A DNA stretch of 64,000 bases. It comes from Mycobacterium sp. IS-1496 (GTDB taxonomy: Bacteria > Actinomycetota > Actinomycetes > Mycobacteriales > Mycobacteriaceae). Numbering within the stretch: the first letter of the stretch is position 1; each line of letters begins with the position of its first letter. Location of the stretch: NCBI RefSeq assembly GCF_001499995.1, contig NZ_LQIU01000010.1:38410-102409 (forward strand), given 5' to 3'. This document shows positions 1-9,527 of this stretch, piece after piece. Both the position numbers and the translations under genes were made by a program. The notes beneath the pieces are model-generated. The model was not told the DNA's origin, searched no databases, and worked only from the letters and a program-made list of their open reading frames with translations.

Positions 1-698
1 CCCGGCCCATTGGACAGGAACACCCCGTCGGGCTCGAGGTCGGCGATCTGCTCGAACGTCGCCCCGACCGGCAGCACGTGGCTGCGGATGCCGCGGCGCG
101 CGAAGTTGCGCGGGGTGTTGGTCTTGATGCCGAGGTCGATGGCCGCGACGGTGAAGCGATGTGCGCCTTCGGGTTCCACGATGTAGACCTCGTCGGTGCT
201 GACCTTCTCCGCCAGGCTGGCGCCGAGCATCCCCGGTTGGCTACGGACCCGCTCGAGCAGTTCGGAGACGGGCGCCGCGGCCTCATCGCCACTGAAGATG
301 CCCGCCTTCATCGCGCCGCGGGTGCGCAGGTGCCGCACCAGGGCGCGGGTGTCGATGCCGGCGACGCCGACGATGCCCTGGCGGACCAGTTCGTCGTCGA
401 GGGTGCCGGTGGCGCGCCAATTCGAGGCGCGCGGCGACGGGTCGCGGACGGCGTAGCCGGCGACCCAGATCTTGTCGTCGCGGCTCTCGGCGTCCTCATG
501 GTTCCAGCCCGTGTTGCCGATCTGCGGTGCGGTCGCGACCACGATCTGGCCGTAGTAGCTCGGGTCGGTGAGGGTCTCCTGGTATCCCGACATCCCGGTC
601 GAGAACACCGCCTCACCGAGCGTCTGCCCGACGGCGCCGTAGGGCACCCCGGTGAAGACCCGCCCGTCCTCCAGGACGAGAACGGCTTTGTTGGTCAC
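1..698 (-). CDS. carA: Carbamoyl-phosphate synthase small chain (partial, C-terminus outside window)
   Basis: Glutaminase subunit of carbamoyl-phosphate synthase, which supplies ammonia from glutamine to CarB for pyrimidine and arginine synthesis. The 232 visible codons cover the N-terminal small-chain domain ([16 protein letters not shown], then [17 protein letters not shown]) and reach the FLSNGPG motif at the start of the class I amidotransferase domain. The catalytic Cys-His-Glu part lies beyond the window. The GTG start at 698 overlaps the stop of the upstream gene (GTGA), so translation is probably coupled. It is the fifth gene of the pyr operon. Confidence 0.96.
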   Translation of the reverse strand, partial: MTNKAVLVLEDGRVFTGVPYGAVGQTLGEAVFSTGMSGYQETLTDPSYYGQIVVATAPQIGNTGWNHEDAESRDDKIWVAGYAVRDPSPRASNWRATGTLDDELVRQGIVGVAGIDTRALVRHLRTRGAMKAGIFSGDEAAAPVSELLERVRSQPGMLGASLAEKVSTDEVYIVEPEGAHRFTVAAIDLGIKTNTPRNFARRGIRSHVLPVGATFEQIADLEPDGVFLSNGP

Positions 699-1228
699 GC
701 TATTTCCTCCAGCCAGCGGTCGTACTTGGTGCGGTCGTCGCCGCGGAATCCGGTGTCGATCTCGATACCCGACGGCAGCCGCCATCTGATGGCGAGGATT
801 CCCTCGTGGGACGGCGCCTTGCCCGCGGCGCTCCTGCCCCCGGGAACCACCTTGCCCACCATGCCGCGTTCGGTGCGGATCGCGGTCACCGATTCGGCGG
901 GAATCCAGATCGGGCGGGCGCCGCTGCGCTGCACCATGATCCCCTCGGGATAGCGGGTCAGCACCGCCTTCGTGCGGTAGCCGAGATCACCGACGACGAC
1001 GCGTTCGTGCCAGTTCGGCGCCAGCGTGCTGCCGACGTAGATCCCCTTCATCGCCGGGATGACGGCCTGACCCACGATATCGGGCAGCGTCGGCAGCGTG
1101 CCGATCAGCTCGACCTGCCGTTCGGCCCGTCTGCGCCACCCGCGCATCATCGCCCGGATCAGCAGCCCGATCGCCACGACGACGACGGCCGCCATGACGA
1201 GCGACGTGACGAGCGTCCCGGTGTTCAC
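695..1228 (-). CDS. Membrane-anchored PH-like protein of the pyr operon (Rv1382 type)
   Basis: A 177-residue protein with one N-terminal membrane segment (about residues 6-28, followed by Arg-rich RGWRRRAER, so the bulk probably stays cytosolic) and a soluble beta-rich domain. It sits between pyrC and carA with 4-nt overlaps on both sides, as the Rv1382 gene does in M. tuberculosis. No catalytic motif is visible and its function is unknown. Its constant place among pyr enzymes suggests a structural or regulatory role, which is inference only. Confidence 0.85.
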   Translation of the reverse strand: MNTGTLVTSLVMAAVVVVAIGLLIRAMMRGWRRRAERQVELIGTLPTLPDIVGQAVIPAMKGIYVGSTLAPNWHERVVVGDLGYRTKAVLTRYPEGIMVQRSGARPIWIPAESVTAIRTERGMVGKVVPGGRSAAGKAPSHEGILAIRWRLPSGIEIDTGFRGDDRTKYDRWLEEIA

Positions 1229-2622
1229 AGCGCCGATCCCCCGGTCGGCCCCCTACGCTCCGCGTGGGAGGTACCCCCGTCGCTTGTGCCCGCCGGCGCC
1301 GGGCTCTTGCCGTCGCGGGCGGTCACCTTGCCGCGCAACAGGGTCAGCGTCACCGCGGCCGGCAAGGTCATCTCCTCGAAGGGGGTGTTGTCCGACCGGC
1401 TGGCCAGCGCGGAACCGTTGACGGTCCAGGTGGCGTCGGGGTCGACGACGGTGAGGTTGGCCGGTTCCCCGACCTCCAGCGGACGGCCCTGATCGGGGAG
1501 CCCGACGATGCGGGCCGGGGCCTCGCTCATGACCCGCGCCACGTCGCGCCAGGTCAGCAGGCCGGGTTCGACCATGGTCCGCACCACCACGGACAGCGAG
1601 GTCTGCAGGCCCAGCATCCCGGGCCGGGCGGCGGCGAACTCGCACATCTTCTCGTGCTCGGCGTGGGGGGCGTGATCGGTGGCCACGCAGTCGATCACCC
1701 CGTCGGCCAGCGCCCGGCGCAGCGCCTCGGCGTCGCCGGCCTCACGCAGCGGCGGGTTGACGCGGTTGCGGCCGTCGTAGGTCGCCAGGCGGCTGTCGTC
1801 GAGCAGCAGGTGGTGCGGGGTGACCTCCGCGGTGATCGCGATGCCCTGGTCCTTGGCCCACCGCAGCAGTTCGACCGTGCCCGCGGTCGACGCGTGGCAG
1901 ATGTGCACGCGGGCACCGGCGTCGCGCGCCAGCAGTGCGTCCCGGATGACGATCGACTCCTCGGCGGCGCGGGGCCAGCCGGCCAGGCCGAGCCGGGCGG
2001 CGTTGGGCCCCTCGTGCGCGACGGCGCCGACGGTGAGCCGGGGTTCCTCGGCGTGCTGGGCGATCAGCACGCCCAGCCCGGACGCGTACTCGAGGGCCCG
2101 GCGCATGATCAACGGATCGTCGACGCAGACCCCGTCGTCGGAGAACATCCGCACCTGGCCGACACCGGCGGCCATCATGCCCATCTCGGTGAGTTGGCGG
2201 CCCTCGAGTCCCATCGTGACCGCGCCGACCGGATGCACGTCCACCAGCCCGACCTGCTGCCCGCGGTGCCACACGTGGTCGGTGACCACCGGGCTGTCGG
2301 CCACCGGTGTGGTGTTGGCCATCGCGAAGACGGCGGTGTAGCCGCCGAGCGCCGCTGCCGCCGAACCGGTCTCGATGTCCTCGGCGTATTCACGGCCGGG
2401 CTCGCGCAGATGGGTGTGCAGGTCGACGAACCCGGGCAGCAGTATCTGGCCGTGCGCGTCGACGGCGTCGCCGTCCTCGGGTACGCGCAGCCCCGCCCCG
2501 ATCTCGGCGATCTGACCGTTCTCGACGAGCACGTCGACGGGATCACCCTCGCCGTAGCGACGCACCCCGCGGATCAGCACCGGCGGGCAGGAGCGGAGCG
2601 ACCCGGGGATGGATGAAGTCAT
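1225..2622 (-). CDS. pyrC: Dihydroorotase
   Basis: Zinc amidohydrolase that interconverts N-carbamoyl-aspartate and dihydroorotate, step three of pyrimidine synthesis. It is a class I type enzyme. The metal-binding HxH is in [10 protein letters not shown], further ligands are in HICHAS, and the catalytic Asp region is [10 protein letters not shown]. The product is 465 residues. The ATG at 2622 overlaps the pyrB stop (ATGA), which favours it over an internal start near VLIRGV that would match the shorter M. tuberculosis N-terminus. The C-terminal tail of about 20 residues is also longer than in that homologue. Confidence 0.96.
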   Translation of the reverse strand: MTSSIPGSLRSCPPVLIRGVRRYGEGDPVDVLVENGQIAEIGAGLRVPEDGDAVDAHGQILLPGFVDLHTHLREPGREYAEDIETGSAAAALGGYTAVFAMANTTPVADSPVVTDHVWHRGQQVGLVDVHPVGAVTMGLEGRQLTEMGMMAAGVGQVRMFSDDGVCVDDPLIMRRALEYASGLGVLIAQHAEEPRLTVGAVAHEGPNAARLGLAGWPRAAEESIVIRDALLARDAGARVHICHASTAGTVELLRWAKDQGIAITAEVTPHHLLLDDSRLATYDGRNRVNPPLREAGDAEALRRALADGVIDCVATDHAPHAEHEKMCEFAAARPGMLGLQTSLSVVVRTMVEPGLLTWRDVARVMSEAPARIVGLPDQGRPLEVGEPANLTVVDPDATWTVNGSALASRSDNTPFEEMTLPAAVTLTLLRGKVTARDGKSPAPAGTSDGGTSHAERRGPTGGSAL

Positions 2623-3572
2623 GCGCTGATCGCCTCCTGTTCCGCACCGACGAGCAGATGGAAGAGCACCGCCATGCGGACGTGCACACCATTGGAAACC
2701 TGTTGCAGCACAGCCGATTGCGAGGAGTCCGCGACCGACGAGGAGATCTCCATGCCGCGCAGCATCGGCCCGGGGTGCAGCACCGCCGCGGCATCCGACA
2801 GCAGCGCCTGACGCTTCTCCGACAGGCCGTAGCGGACCGAGTATTCGCGGGCGGACGGGAAGAATCCGCCGTTCATCCGCTCGGCCTGCACCCGCAGCAT
2901 GAGTACGGCGTCGGCGGCGGGCAGTTCGGCGTCCAACTCGTGGGACACCGTCACCGGCCACTGGTGCACACCGACCGGGAGCAGCGTCGGCGGCGCCACC
3001 AGCACCACCTCCGCCCCGAGGGTGTGCAGCAGCAGGACGTTGGAGCGGGCGACGCGGCTGTGGAGGACGTCGCCGACGATCACCACCCGCCTGCCCTCGA
3101 TGCCGCCGAGACGCTGGCGCAGGGTCAGCGCGTCGAGCAGCGCCTGGGTCGGGTGTTCGTGCGTGCCGTCGCCGGCGTTGATCACCGACGGACCATGGCC
3201 GCCTTCTTCGGCGGTCCACTCCGCGAGCTGCTGGGCGGCCCCCGACGCCGGGTGCCGGATGATCAGTGCATCCGCCCCGGCAGCGCGCAGGGTGAGAGCG
3301 GTGTCACGCAACGACTCGCCCTTGGCCACAGAGGAACCCGATGCGCTGACGTTGATCACGTCGGCGCTCATCCACTTGCCCGCGACCTCGAACGACACCC
3401 GGGTGCGGGTGGAGTTCTCGTAGAACATCGTGATCACGGTGCGCCCGCGCAGTGTCGGCAGCTTCTTGACCTCTCGGCCCAGCAGCGCCTGGCTGAACCG
3501 GTCGGCGTCGTCGAGGATCGCGGTGGCCTCGTCGCGGGTCAGGTCCGCAGCGGTCAGCAGGTGTCTCGTCAT
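2619..3572 (-). CDS. pyrB: Aspartate carbamoyltransferase catalytic chain
   Basis: Condenses carbamoyl phosphate with L-aspartate to give N-carbamoyl-aspartate. The 317-residue protein has the carbamoyl-phosphate loop [13 protein letters not shown] and the HPTQALLD signature. No pyrI regulatory chain is present nearby, as is usual for this class, which is often found complexed with dihydroorotase. It starts at the ATG at 3572, 64 nt after pyrR, in a spacer that carries a two-copy 30-nt repeat. It overlaps pyrC by 4 nt. Confidence 0.96.
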   Translation of the reverse strand: MTRHLLTAADLTRDEATAILDDADRFSQALLGREVKKLPTLRGRTVITMFYENSTRTRVSFEVAGKWMSADVINVSASGSSVAKGESLRDTALTLRAAGADALIIRHPASGAAQQLAEWTAEEGGHGPSVINAGDGTHEHPTQALLDALTLRQRLGGIEGRRVVIVGDVLHSRVARSNVLLLHTLGAEVVLVAPPTLLPVGVHQWPVTVSHELDAELPAADAVLMLRVQAERMNGGFFPSAREYSVRYGLSEKRQALLSDAAAVLHPGPMLRGMEISSSVADSSQSAVLQQVSNGVHVRMAVLFHLLVGAEQEAISA

Positions 3573-3582
3573 TCCTCGGCCT

Positions 3583-3645
3583 CTCTGCTCTGCGCGCACG
3601 CGCTCATCGCCGGCCCTCTGCTCTTCGCGCAAGCGCTCATCGCCG
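3583..3645. repeat. Two-copy 30-nt direct repeat at the pyrR-pyrB junction
   Basis: The units at 3583-3612 and 3616-3645 match at 28 of 30 positions with a period of 33 nt. A 33-nt period keeps the reading frame. The pyrR stop codon lies inside the second unit, within CGATGAGCGC on the coding strand. This placement at a gene end in an operon resembles mycobacterial interspersed repeats, but I cannot assign it to a named class. Confidence 0.75.
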
Positions 3646-4212
3646 CGGCCCACCGTGCGGTGCGATCCAGATGCCCTCGACCTCGTCGGTCTCGGCCAGG
3701 CGCACCTTGACGTTCTCGCTGCGCGAGGTCGGCACGTTCTTGCCGACGTAGTCGGCGCGCAGCGGCAGTTCGCGGTGGCCGCGGTCGACGAGCACCGCGA
3801 GCTGCACGGCGTTCGGGCGGCCGATGTCGCGCAGCGCGTCCAGTGCGGCGCGCACCGAACGCCCGGTGTAGAGCACGTCGTCGACAAGGATCACCAGGGC
3901 GTTGTCGATGCCGCCCGCGGGGATCGAGGTGTCCTCCAGCGGCCGCGGCGGCTTGGTGTCCAGGTCGTCGCGGTAGAGCGTGATGTCGAGACCGCCGTGC
4001 GGGACGGTCACCTCAGAGAAGGTCTTGATCCTCTCGGCCAGCCGGGCCGCCAGGGTGACCCCGCGGGTCGGGATGCCGAGCAGCACCACCCGCGGTGCGT
4101 CGGGGCCGTCGAGGGCGGTCTTCTCGATGATCTGGTGGGCGATACGGGAAACGGTGCGAGCCACGTCCGCCGCGGTCATCAATTCCCGGTCGGGGTTGTC
4201 AGGACTGCCCAC
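3637..4212 (-). CDS. pyrR: Bifunctional pyr operon regulator / uracil phosphoribosyltransferase
   Basis: RNA-binding attenuation or translational repressor protein that senses UMP/UTP against PRPP, with weak uracil phosphoribosyltransferase activity. The 191-residue sequence has the PRPP-binding motif [21 protein letters not shown] and a basic face. It is the first gene of the operon. The GTG start at 4212 follows AGGAGG at 4225-4230 with a fairly long 12-nt gap. The ribosome site lies inside a hairpin that carries a PyrR recognition motif, so the gene probably represses its own operon. Confidence 0.95.
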   Translation of the reverse strand: MGSPDNPDRELMTAADVARTVSRIAHQIIEKTALDGPDAPRVVLLGIPTRGVTLAARLAERIKTFSEVTVPHGGLDITLYRDDLDTKPPRPLEDTSIPAGGIDNALVILVDDVLYTGRSVRAALDALRDIGRPNAVQLAVLVDRGHRELPLRADYVGKNVPTSRSENVKVRLAETDEVEGIWIAPHGGPRR

Positions 4213-4215
4213 GCG

Positions 4216-4253
4216 CGATCCGGACCTCCTTCTCCGCCTCGCCGGACGGATCG
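4216..4253 (-). promoter_or_regulatory. PyrR-binding RNA hairpin covering the pyrR ribosome binding site
   Basis: On the coding strand, GTCCGGCGAGGC (4236-4247) matches the PyrR binding-loop consensus RUCCNGNGAGGY at all 12 positions. A perfect 7-bp outer stem, CGATCCG (4247-4253) with CGGATCG (4216-4222), encloses this loop and the Shine-Dalgarno AGGAGG at 4225-4230. There is no room for a separate attenuator. PyrR-dependent translational repression is known for the M. smegmatis pyr operon, and this layout fits it. Confidence 0.8.
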
Positions 4254-4276
4254 TTAAAGGATGTCAAACTGCGCAA

Positions 4277-4282
4277 AGCCTA
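4277..4282 (-). promoter_or_regulatory. Candidate -10 box for the pyr operon
   Basis: TAGGCT on the minus strand fits TAnnnT and would start a transcript near 4270, giving a leader of about 58 nt that contains the whole PyrR hairpin. A TTGACA at 4262-4267 also exists, but used as a -35 it would place the start site inside the hairpin. Confidence 0.4.
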
Positions 4283-4312
4283 CCAGTCGAGCGGCTGCGC
4301 CCCGGCAGTGGT

Positions 4313-4318
4313 TAGCCT
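4313..4318 (+). promoter_or_regulatory. -10 box of a leaderless transcript
   Basis: TAGCCT followed by 6 nt and then the GTG at 4325. This is the usual geometry of mycobacterial leaderless mRNAs. It supports the GTG as the true start of the serine hydrolase. Confidence 0.6.
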
Positions 4319-4324
4319 GGCTCG

Positions 4325-5530
4325 GTGAACCTCGACGGCAACCAGGCATCCATCCGTGAGGCCATCGACGCCGGGCTGCTGTCCGGCGCCGTCACCCTCG
4401 TGTGGCAGGCGGGCCGGGTGGTGCAGGTGAACGAACTCGGCCACCGCGACATCGGCGCGCACCTGCCGATGCGGCGCGACACGATCTTCCGCATCGCGTC
4501 CATGACGAAGCCGGTGACGGTGGCGGCGGCCATGAGCCTGCTCGAGCAGGGCCGGTTCGCGCTGAGCGATCCGGTCACCAGATGGCTGCCGGAGCTGGCC
4601 GACATGCAGGTGCTCGACACGCCGGGCGGCCCGCTGGACCGCACCCATCCCGCCCGCAGGGCGATCACCGTCGACGACCTGATGACGCACCGCAGCGGGC
4701 TGGCCTACTTCTTCTCCGTCGCGGGGCCACTGGCGCGCGCCTACGGGCGGATCTCGGCCAAACAGAACCCCGACGCGTGGCTGGCGGAGATCGGCGCGCT
4801 GCCGCTCGAGCACCAGCCGGGTGACCGGTTGACCTACAGCAACGCCACCGACGTGCTGGGCATCCTGCTCGAGCGCATCGAGGGAAAACCGCTGCAGGAG
4901 GTGCTCACCGACCGCATCCTCGGGCCGCTCGGCATGGCCGACACCGCGTTCTACGTGGCGCCGCACAACCGAGGGCGGGTCGCGACGATGTACAAGCTCA
5001 CCAGCGACGACACGCTGAGCCACGACGCGATGGGTCCGCCGCCCACGACCCCGCCGCCGTTCTGCATGGGCGGGGCGAACCTGTTCTCCACCGCCGACGA
5101 CTATTTGCGCTTCGCCCGGATGCTGCTCGCCGGCGGCGAGGTGGACGGCGTGCGGGTCCTCTCGGAGGAGTCCGTGCGGTCGATGCGCACCGACCGGTTG
5201 ACCCCCGACCAGAAGAAGCACCCGTTCCTCGGGATGCCGTTCTGGCTCGGACGGGGTTTCGGGCTGAACCTGTCGGTCGTCACCGACCCCGCCAAGTCGC
5301 GTCAGCTGTTCGGGCCCGGCGGCCCGGGCACGTTCAGCTGGCCCGGCGCCTACGGCACGTGGTGGCAGGCCGACCCGAGCGCCGACCTGATCCTGGTCTA
5401 CCTCATCCAGAACCTGCCGAACTTCGGCGCCGACGCCGCGGCCGCGGTCGCGGGCAACACGTCGCTGATGAAACTGCAGTCGGTGCAACCGAAGTTCGTG
5501 CGACGCACCTATTCCGCGCTCGGCATTTGA
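4325..5530 (+). CDS. Serine hydrolase of the beta-lactamase / class C esterase family
   Basis: A 401-residue soluble protein of the beta-lactamase-like (PF00144) fold. The catalytic SxxK is SMTK (within RIASMTKPVTVAAAMSLLE) and the YxN motif is LTYSNATD. A third element near the C-terminus is GPGGPGTFSWPGAYGTWW. No signal peptide is visible, which argues against a secreted beta-lactamase and for an intracellular esterase such as the mycobacterial Lip proteins. The substrate is unknown. The gene is divergent from pyrR and followed by a separately promoted monooxygenase. Confidence 0.88.
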   Translation: MNLDGNQASIREAIDAGLLSGAVTLVWQAGRVVQVNELGHRDIGAHLPMRRDTIFRIASMTKPVTVAAAMSLLEQGRFALSDPVTRWLPELADMQVLDTPGGPLDRTHPARRAITVDDLMTHRSGLAYFFSVAGPLARAYGRISAKQNPDAWLAEIGALPLEHQPGDRLTYSNATDVLGILLERIEGKPLQEVLTDRILGPLGMADTAFYVAPHNRGRVATMYKLTSDDTLSHDAMGPPPTTPPPFCMGGANLFSTADDYLRFARMLLAGGEVDGVRVLSEESVRSMRTDRLTPDQKKHPFLGMPFWLGRGFGLNLSVVTDPAKSRQLFGPGGPGTFSWPGAYGTWWQADPSADLILVYLIQNLPNFGADAAAAVAGNTSLMKLQSVQPKFVRRTYSALGI

Positions 5531-5553
5531 CGGCCCGACGGCGCCGGCGCGGT

Positions 5554-5559
5554 TAGCCT
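5554..5559 (+). promoter_or_regulatory. -10 box of a leaderless transcript
   Basis: TAGCCT followed by GTCGCC and the ATG at 5566. It has the same hexamer and the same 6-nt spacing as the promoter of the preceding gene, so the two plus-strand genes probably have separate starts. Confidence 0.6.
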
Positions 5560-5565
5560 GTCGCC

Positions 5566-6801
5566 ATGTCTGCGCCGACCGTCATCGTCAGCGGCGCCGG
5601 GATCGCCGGCCCCGCACTGGCATTCTGGTTGACCCGCAACGGGTATCGCGTGGTGGTGGCGGAGACCGCCGGCGGGGTGCGGCCCGGCGGGCAGACCGTC
5701 GACCTGCGTGGCGCCGGCGCCGATGTGGTGGCGCGGATGGGGCTGCTCGACCAGATGGAGCGGCGTGCGCTGTTCCAGCGCGGTATCGCGTGGCTGCGGT
5801 CCGACGGCAGCCGACGCGCCGAGATGCCGGTGACCGCCTTCGACGGCAACGGTCCGGTGTCCAAGCTGGAGATCCTGCGCGGCGACCTCGTCGACGTCCT
5901 GTACGGGGCCACCAAGGACGTGTGCGACTACCGGTTCGGCACGCGAATCGACACCCTGACCGAACACGAGGCGGGGGCCGACGTCACGTTCACCGACGGC
6001 AGCGAGATGCGGGCCGACCTCGTCGTCGGCGCCGACGGACCGCATTCGGCGGTGCGCCGCATGGTGTTCGGGCCCGAGGACCGGTTCGTCACGCCACTCG
6101 GTGGTTACAACGCGTGGTTCTCCGCGCCGGACACCGTCGGCCTGGACGGCTGGTACCTGATGTATCAGGCCCCCGGCGGGCTGAACGCGTCGATGCGTCC
6201 GTCGCACGATCCGTCGACCGTCAAGGCCGGCCTGTCGTTCCGGTCCGACCCGATCACCTACGACCGGCACGACCTCGACAGCCAGCGGCGCATCCTGCGT
6301 GACCGGTTCACCGGCGCAGGCTGGCAGTGCGACGCCCTGGTCGACGCCGCCGAGCGGGCCGAGGATTTCTACTTCGACTCGTTGACCCAGGTGAAGATGC
6401 CGTCGTGGTCGTCGCAGCGGGTCACCCTCGTCGGCGACGCCGGGTACTGCGCGTCCCCCCTGTCCGGGATGGGCACCAGCCTCGCCCTCGTCGGCGCGTA
6501 CGTGCTGGCCGGCGAATTGGGTACGGCGGGAACCGGTCTGACCGTCGACCGGCTGCGCGCGGTGTTCCGCAGGTACCAGACGGTGATGCGTCCGTACGTG
6601 ACCCGGTGCCAGAAGCTGAACAACACCCTCGACCGGTACGCCCCGATGACGGAGAAGGAGATCTCCGACAACGCCACCGCGATGAAGTGGATGCAGCGCT
6701 GGCCGCTGCGCCCGGTCGCCTCGCGCCTGTGGTTCCGCACGGCGGACGCGATCACGCTACCGGACTATCCCGAGCAACTTCACTTCCTGAGCGAGAGGTA
6801 A
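5566..6801 (+). CDS. FAD-dependent aromatic hydroxylase-type monooxygenase
   Basis: A 411-residue class A flavoprotein monooxygenase of the PHBH fold. It has the N-terminal dinucleotide motif GAGIAGPALAFWL, the DG motif ADLVVGADGPHSAVR near residue 155, and the GD motif RVTLVGDAGYCASPLSGMGTSLAL near residue 285. It is closest in style to the TetX/PgaE-like oxidoreductases common in actinomycetes, which oxidise aromatic or polyketide substrates with NAD(P)H and O2. No substrate can be deduced and no pathway genes flank it. Confidence 0.88.
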   Translation: MSAPTVIVSGAGIAGPALAFWLTRNGYRVVVAETAGGVRPGGQTVDLRGAGADVVARMGLLDQMERRALFQRGIAWLRSDGSRRAEMPVTAFDGNGPVSKLEILRGDLVDVLYGATKDVCDYRFGTRIDTLTEHEAGADVTFTDGSEMRADLVVGADGPHSAVRRMVFGPEDRFVTPLGGYNAWFSAPDTVGLDGWYLMYQAPGGLNASMRPSHDPSTVKAGLSFRSDPITYDRHDLDSQRRILRDRFTGAGWQCDALVDAAERAEDFYFDSLTQVKMPSWSSQRVTLVGDAGYCASPLSGMGTSLALVGAYVLAGELGTAGTGLTVDRLRAVFRRYQTVMRPYVTRCQKLNNTLDRYAPMTEKEISDNATAMKWMQRWPLRPVASRLWFRTADAITLPDYPEQLHFLSER

Positions 6802-6873
6802 CGGCGCGCGCTGCGCGGACGCTTATCCCATATGGACTGAGCACCCGCGCCCAACCACTCGAGAGGTAGAGAA

Positions 6874-7242
6874 TTGGTTGCTTACCGTGTCGGCATCACG
6901 CTTATAGCTCTACTGCTTCTATCGGTGACCGTAATGGCGAATTACTCGTCGCTTCCACCGTTGCCGTTCGGCATCGGGCGGCCTGACGCCGGGGACCTCG
7001 CCAGGGAACTGAAGTTCTCGCTACAAGAGGATTACCGTTCCGACGCAGACACTTCCGACGTGCGGGTGCTCGGCGTCCACCTGACATGGAAAGAGGGTCG
7101 CCAGTACGAGGGCTTCGCCTCGGTGCAACGGCAGGGCAAGGAAAGCGAGAACGTGAATGTCTACGTCCTCACCGACGGCGAAGGCGTAGGGGTGTACCGC
7201 TCGAGCCCGATGATGCCGGATTTGTCGACCATGGGCTTCTGA
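6874..7242 (+). CDS. Small exported or membrane-anchored protein of unknown function
   Basis: A 122-residue protein with a TTG start at 6874 behind GAGAGG. It has one N-terminal hydrophobic segment (VGITLIALLLLSVTVM) and then a polar, beta-looking domain. There is no lipobox cysteine. The first 100 bp are clearly lower in GC than the neighbours and use rarer codons (TTA, ATA, TCT), which suggests recent acquisition. It does not resemble a family I know. Confidence 0.6.
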   Translation: MVAYRVGITLIALLLLSVTVMANYSSLPPLPFGIGRPDAGDLARELKFSLQEDYRSDADTSDVRVLGVHLTWKEGRQYEGFASVQRQGKESENVNVYVLTDGEGVGVYRSSPMMPDLSTMGF

Positions 7243-7312
7243 CGGAGCATCCCCGTGCGGGCCGTTGATATCTGATATCGCCGGCGATGTCACTTCTCAG
7301 AAGCGACCTGAC
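7243..7312. other. Convergent intergenic region
   Basis: It holds two GATATC palindromes separated by one base (7268-7280 region) and a short CTTCT-C-AGAAG hairpin next to the nusB stop. Neither is followed by a T-run. A bidirectional termination role is possible but unsupported. Confidence 0.3.
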
Positions 7313-7801
7313 TCAGCCCTCCGACGGCCCCTGCGCGGATTCACGGACCGCCTGCGACGCTGCGCGGATCTGAGGCGTCACGAGCATTACCTGGCCGAGC
7401 ACGCCGTTGACGAATCCGGGTGAGTCGTCGGTGGACAGCTGCTTGGCCAGCTCGACCGCCTCGTCGACCGCGACCGGTTCGGGGACGTCCTCGGCGTGCA
7501 GCAGTTCCCACACCGCCACGCGCAGGATGGCGCGGTCCACCGCGGGCAGTCGGTCGAGCGTCCAGCCCTGCAGATGCGCCGAGATCAGGTCGTCGATGTG
7601 CGGGCGGTGGTCGGTCACCCCGCGTGCGACGGTGACGGTGTACGGGTTCAGCGCCGTCACATCGGGCTGCGTACCGGCCAGCTTGTTGCGCGAAGTCGCG
7701 ACCTCGGCGGCGGTCAGTCCGCGCGCCTCCGCCTCGAACAGCAGGTCGACGGCGCGTTTACGGGCCTGATGGCGGCCCCGATCCGGTTTGCGGTCGGACA
7801 T
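7313..7801 (-). CDS. nusB: Transcription antitermination factor NusB
   Basis: RNA-binding all-helical factor that, with NusE (S10), joins the rRNA antitermination complex. It is 162 residues from the ATG at 7801. The family signatures are [19 protein letters not shown] at the N-terminus and [25 protein letters not shown] near the C-terminus. The gene starts 2 nt after the efp stop, in the conserved pepQ-efp-nusB operon. Confidence 0.95.
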   Translation of the reverse strand: MSDRKPDRGRHQARKRAVDLLFEAEARGLTAAEVATSRNKLAGTQPDVTALNPYTVTVARGVTDHRPHIDDLISAHLQGWTLDRLPAVDRAILRVAVWELLHAEDVPEPVAVDEAVELAKQLSTDDSPGFVNGVLGQVMLVTPQIRAASQAVRESAQGPSEG

Positions 7802-7803
7802 GA

Positions 7804-8367
7804 CTAGGAGTTGACGCGACCCAGGTAGCTGCCGTCGCGGGAATCGACCTTCAGCTTGTCCCCGGTGTTGATGAACAGCGGGACCTGGATCTCGGCGCCG
7901 GTCTCCAGCGTCGCCGGCTTGGTGCCCGCGCTCGAGCGGTCGCCCTGCAGACCGGGTTCGGTGTGGGTGACCTCGAGTTCGACGGTCACCGGCAGTTCCA
8001 GGTACAGCGGGGTGCCGTCGTGGAAGGCGATCTGCACCGGCATGCTCTCCAGCAGGAAGCCGGCGAGCCGGCCGACCAGCGCCTCCGGCAGCGGGTGCTG
8101 TTCGTAGTCCTCGGAGTCCATGAACACGAAGTCGGACCCGTCGCGGTACAGGTAGGTCGCATCGCGCCGATCGACGGTCGCGGTCTCCACCTTCACCCCG
8201 GCGTTGTAGGTCTTGTCGACGACCTTGCCCGATACGACGTTCTTGAGCTTGGTACGCACGAACGCCGGACCCTTGCCGGGTTTGACGTGCTGGAACTCGG
8301 TGATCTGCCACAGTTGGCCGTCGATCTGCAGGACGAGCCCATTCTTGAAGTCGGCGGTCGATGCCAC
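7804..8367 (-). CDS. efp: Translation elongation factor P
   Basis: Relieves ribosome stalling at polyproline stretches. The 187-residue protein has the full three-domain length. The tip loop reads [12 protein letters not shown], with Lys32 at the site that is modified in other bacteria. No epmA/epmB or earP genes are nearby, as is normal for actinobacteria, where the loop is thought to act unmodified or by other means. It lies 14 nt downstream of pepQ. Confidence 0.97.
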   Translation of the reverse strand: MASTADFKNGLVLQIDGQLWQITEFQHVKPGKGPAFVRTKLKNVVSGKVVDKTYNAGVKVETATVDRRDATYLYRDGSDFVFMDSEDYEQHPLPEALVGRLAGFLLESMPVQIAFHDGTPLYLELPVTVELEVTHTEPGLQGDRSSAGTKPATLETGAEIQVPLFINTGDKLKVDSRDGSYLGRVNS

Positions 8368-8381
8368 GTTGGGTGAATCTC

Positions 8382-9494
8382 CTAATCGATGATGGCCAGT
8401 TCCTTGGGGAACCGGGTGAGCAAGTCCGGGGTGTCTGTTCCTGCGCTTCTCTCGAAGCCGACGACCAGCGTGTCCTCGATGCGGACGCCGCCCCGGTCGG
8501 GCAGATAGACACCGGGCTCCACGGTCACCACAGAGCCAGCAAGCAGTGTACCGGCGGCCGCGGAATTGATTCCCGGCGCTTCGTGGATCTGCAGTCCCAC
8601 GCCGTGCCCGAGGCCGTGGCCGAAGTGTTCGGCGTACCCGGCGTCGGCGATGACCTGCCGCGATGCCGCGTCGACCTCGGACAGCGTGACGCCGGGCTTG
8701 AGCGCCTCGGTGCCGGCCCGCTGCGCGGTGGCGACCAGGTCGTAGATGTCGCGCTGCCAGTCGTCGATCTTGCCGGCGCGGCCCAGCACGAACGTCCGGG
8801 TCATGTCCGAGTGGTAGCCGCTGACCAGCGCGCCGAAGTCGATCTTGACGAAGTCGCCGGCTGCCAGCACCGCGTCGGTGGGCCGGTGGTGCGGGATCGC
8901 CGAGTTGGGTCCGGTCGCCACGATGGTCTCGAAGGAGGGGCCGTCGGCGCCGTGGTCGAGCATCAGGGCCTCGAGATCGCGGCGCACCTGCTTCTCGGTC
9001 CGGCCCGGACGGAGGCCACCCGCCGCGATGAGATCCTCGAGCGCGGCGTCCGCGGCCTCGCAGGCCAGCCGCAGCAGCGCGACCTCACCGGCGTCCTTCA
9101 CTTCGCGCAGGGCCTCGACCATGCCGGGGGCGCGGACGAATTCGACGTCACCGGCGGCCTTCTGCAGGCCGCGGTGGCCGTCGACGGTGACCACATGGCT
9201 TTCGAAGCCGACGCGGCGCAGACCGTCGGCGGCGGCCCGGCCGGCGAGATGGGGGGCGCATGCCCGCTCGATCACGACCTCGGCGGTGGGTGACTGTTTG
9301 GCGGCCTGCGTGCGGTACCGGCCGTCGGTGGCCAGGATCGGGGTGGTGTGGGACACGCTGATGAGCAGCGCGGCGTTCGAACCGGTGAATCCCGACAGGT
9401 ATCGGACGTTGACCAGGTCTGTGACCAGCATCGCATCGAGTTCGGCGGCTTCCAGACGCTCGCGCAGTCGGTCTCTACGCTGGGAAAGAGTCAC
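8382..9494 (-). CDS. pepQ: Xaa-Pro aminopeptidase / dipeptidase (M24 family)
   Basis: Dimetal peptidase that cleaves X-Pro bonds. Of 370 residues, the N-terminal third is a creatinase-type domain and the rest has the pita-bread fold. Metal ligands are visible in [19 protein letters not shown] (two Asp), [17 protein letters not shown] (His) and [20 protein letters not shown] (two Glu). The GTG start at 9494 leaves only 33 nt to the divergent membrane protein gene. It is first in the pepQ-efp-nusB operon. Confidence 0.93.
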   Translation of the reverse strand: MTLSQRRDRLRERLEAAELDAMLVTDLVNVRYLSGFTGSNAALLISVSHTTPILATDGRYRTQAAKQSPTAEVVIERACAPHLAGRAAADGLRRVGFESHVVTVDGHRGLQKAAGDVEFVRAPGMVEALREVKDAGEVALLRLACEAADAALEDLIAAGGLRPGRTEKQVRRDLEALMLDHGADGPSFETIVATGPNSAIPHHRPTDAVLAAGDFVKIDFGALVSGYHSDMTRTFVLGRAGKIDDWQRDIYDLVATAQRAGTEALKPGVTLSEVDAASRQVIADAGYAEHFGHGLGHGVGLQIHEAPGINSAAAGTLLAGSVVTVEPGVYLPDRGGVRIEDTLVVGFERSAGTDTPDLLTRFPKELAIID

Positions 9495-9527
9495 AGCCGC
9501 TGACGGTACTCGCTACGCTGTTGCGCC

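Noticed and set aside
3583..3645. CRISPR-like repeat
   Set aside because: Only two units with a 3-nt gap, not repeat plus unique spacers.
4262..4267. TTGACA as the -35 of the pyr operon
   Set aside because: Standard spacing would put the -10 inside the PyrR hairpin, with no matching -10 sequence.
4280..5488. Minus-strand open frame of 402 codons opposite the serine hydrolase
   Set aside because: Composition is His/Arg/Gly/Val shadow type, and SxxK and YxN motifs are on the other strand.
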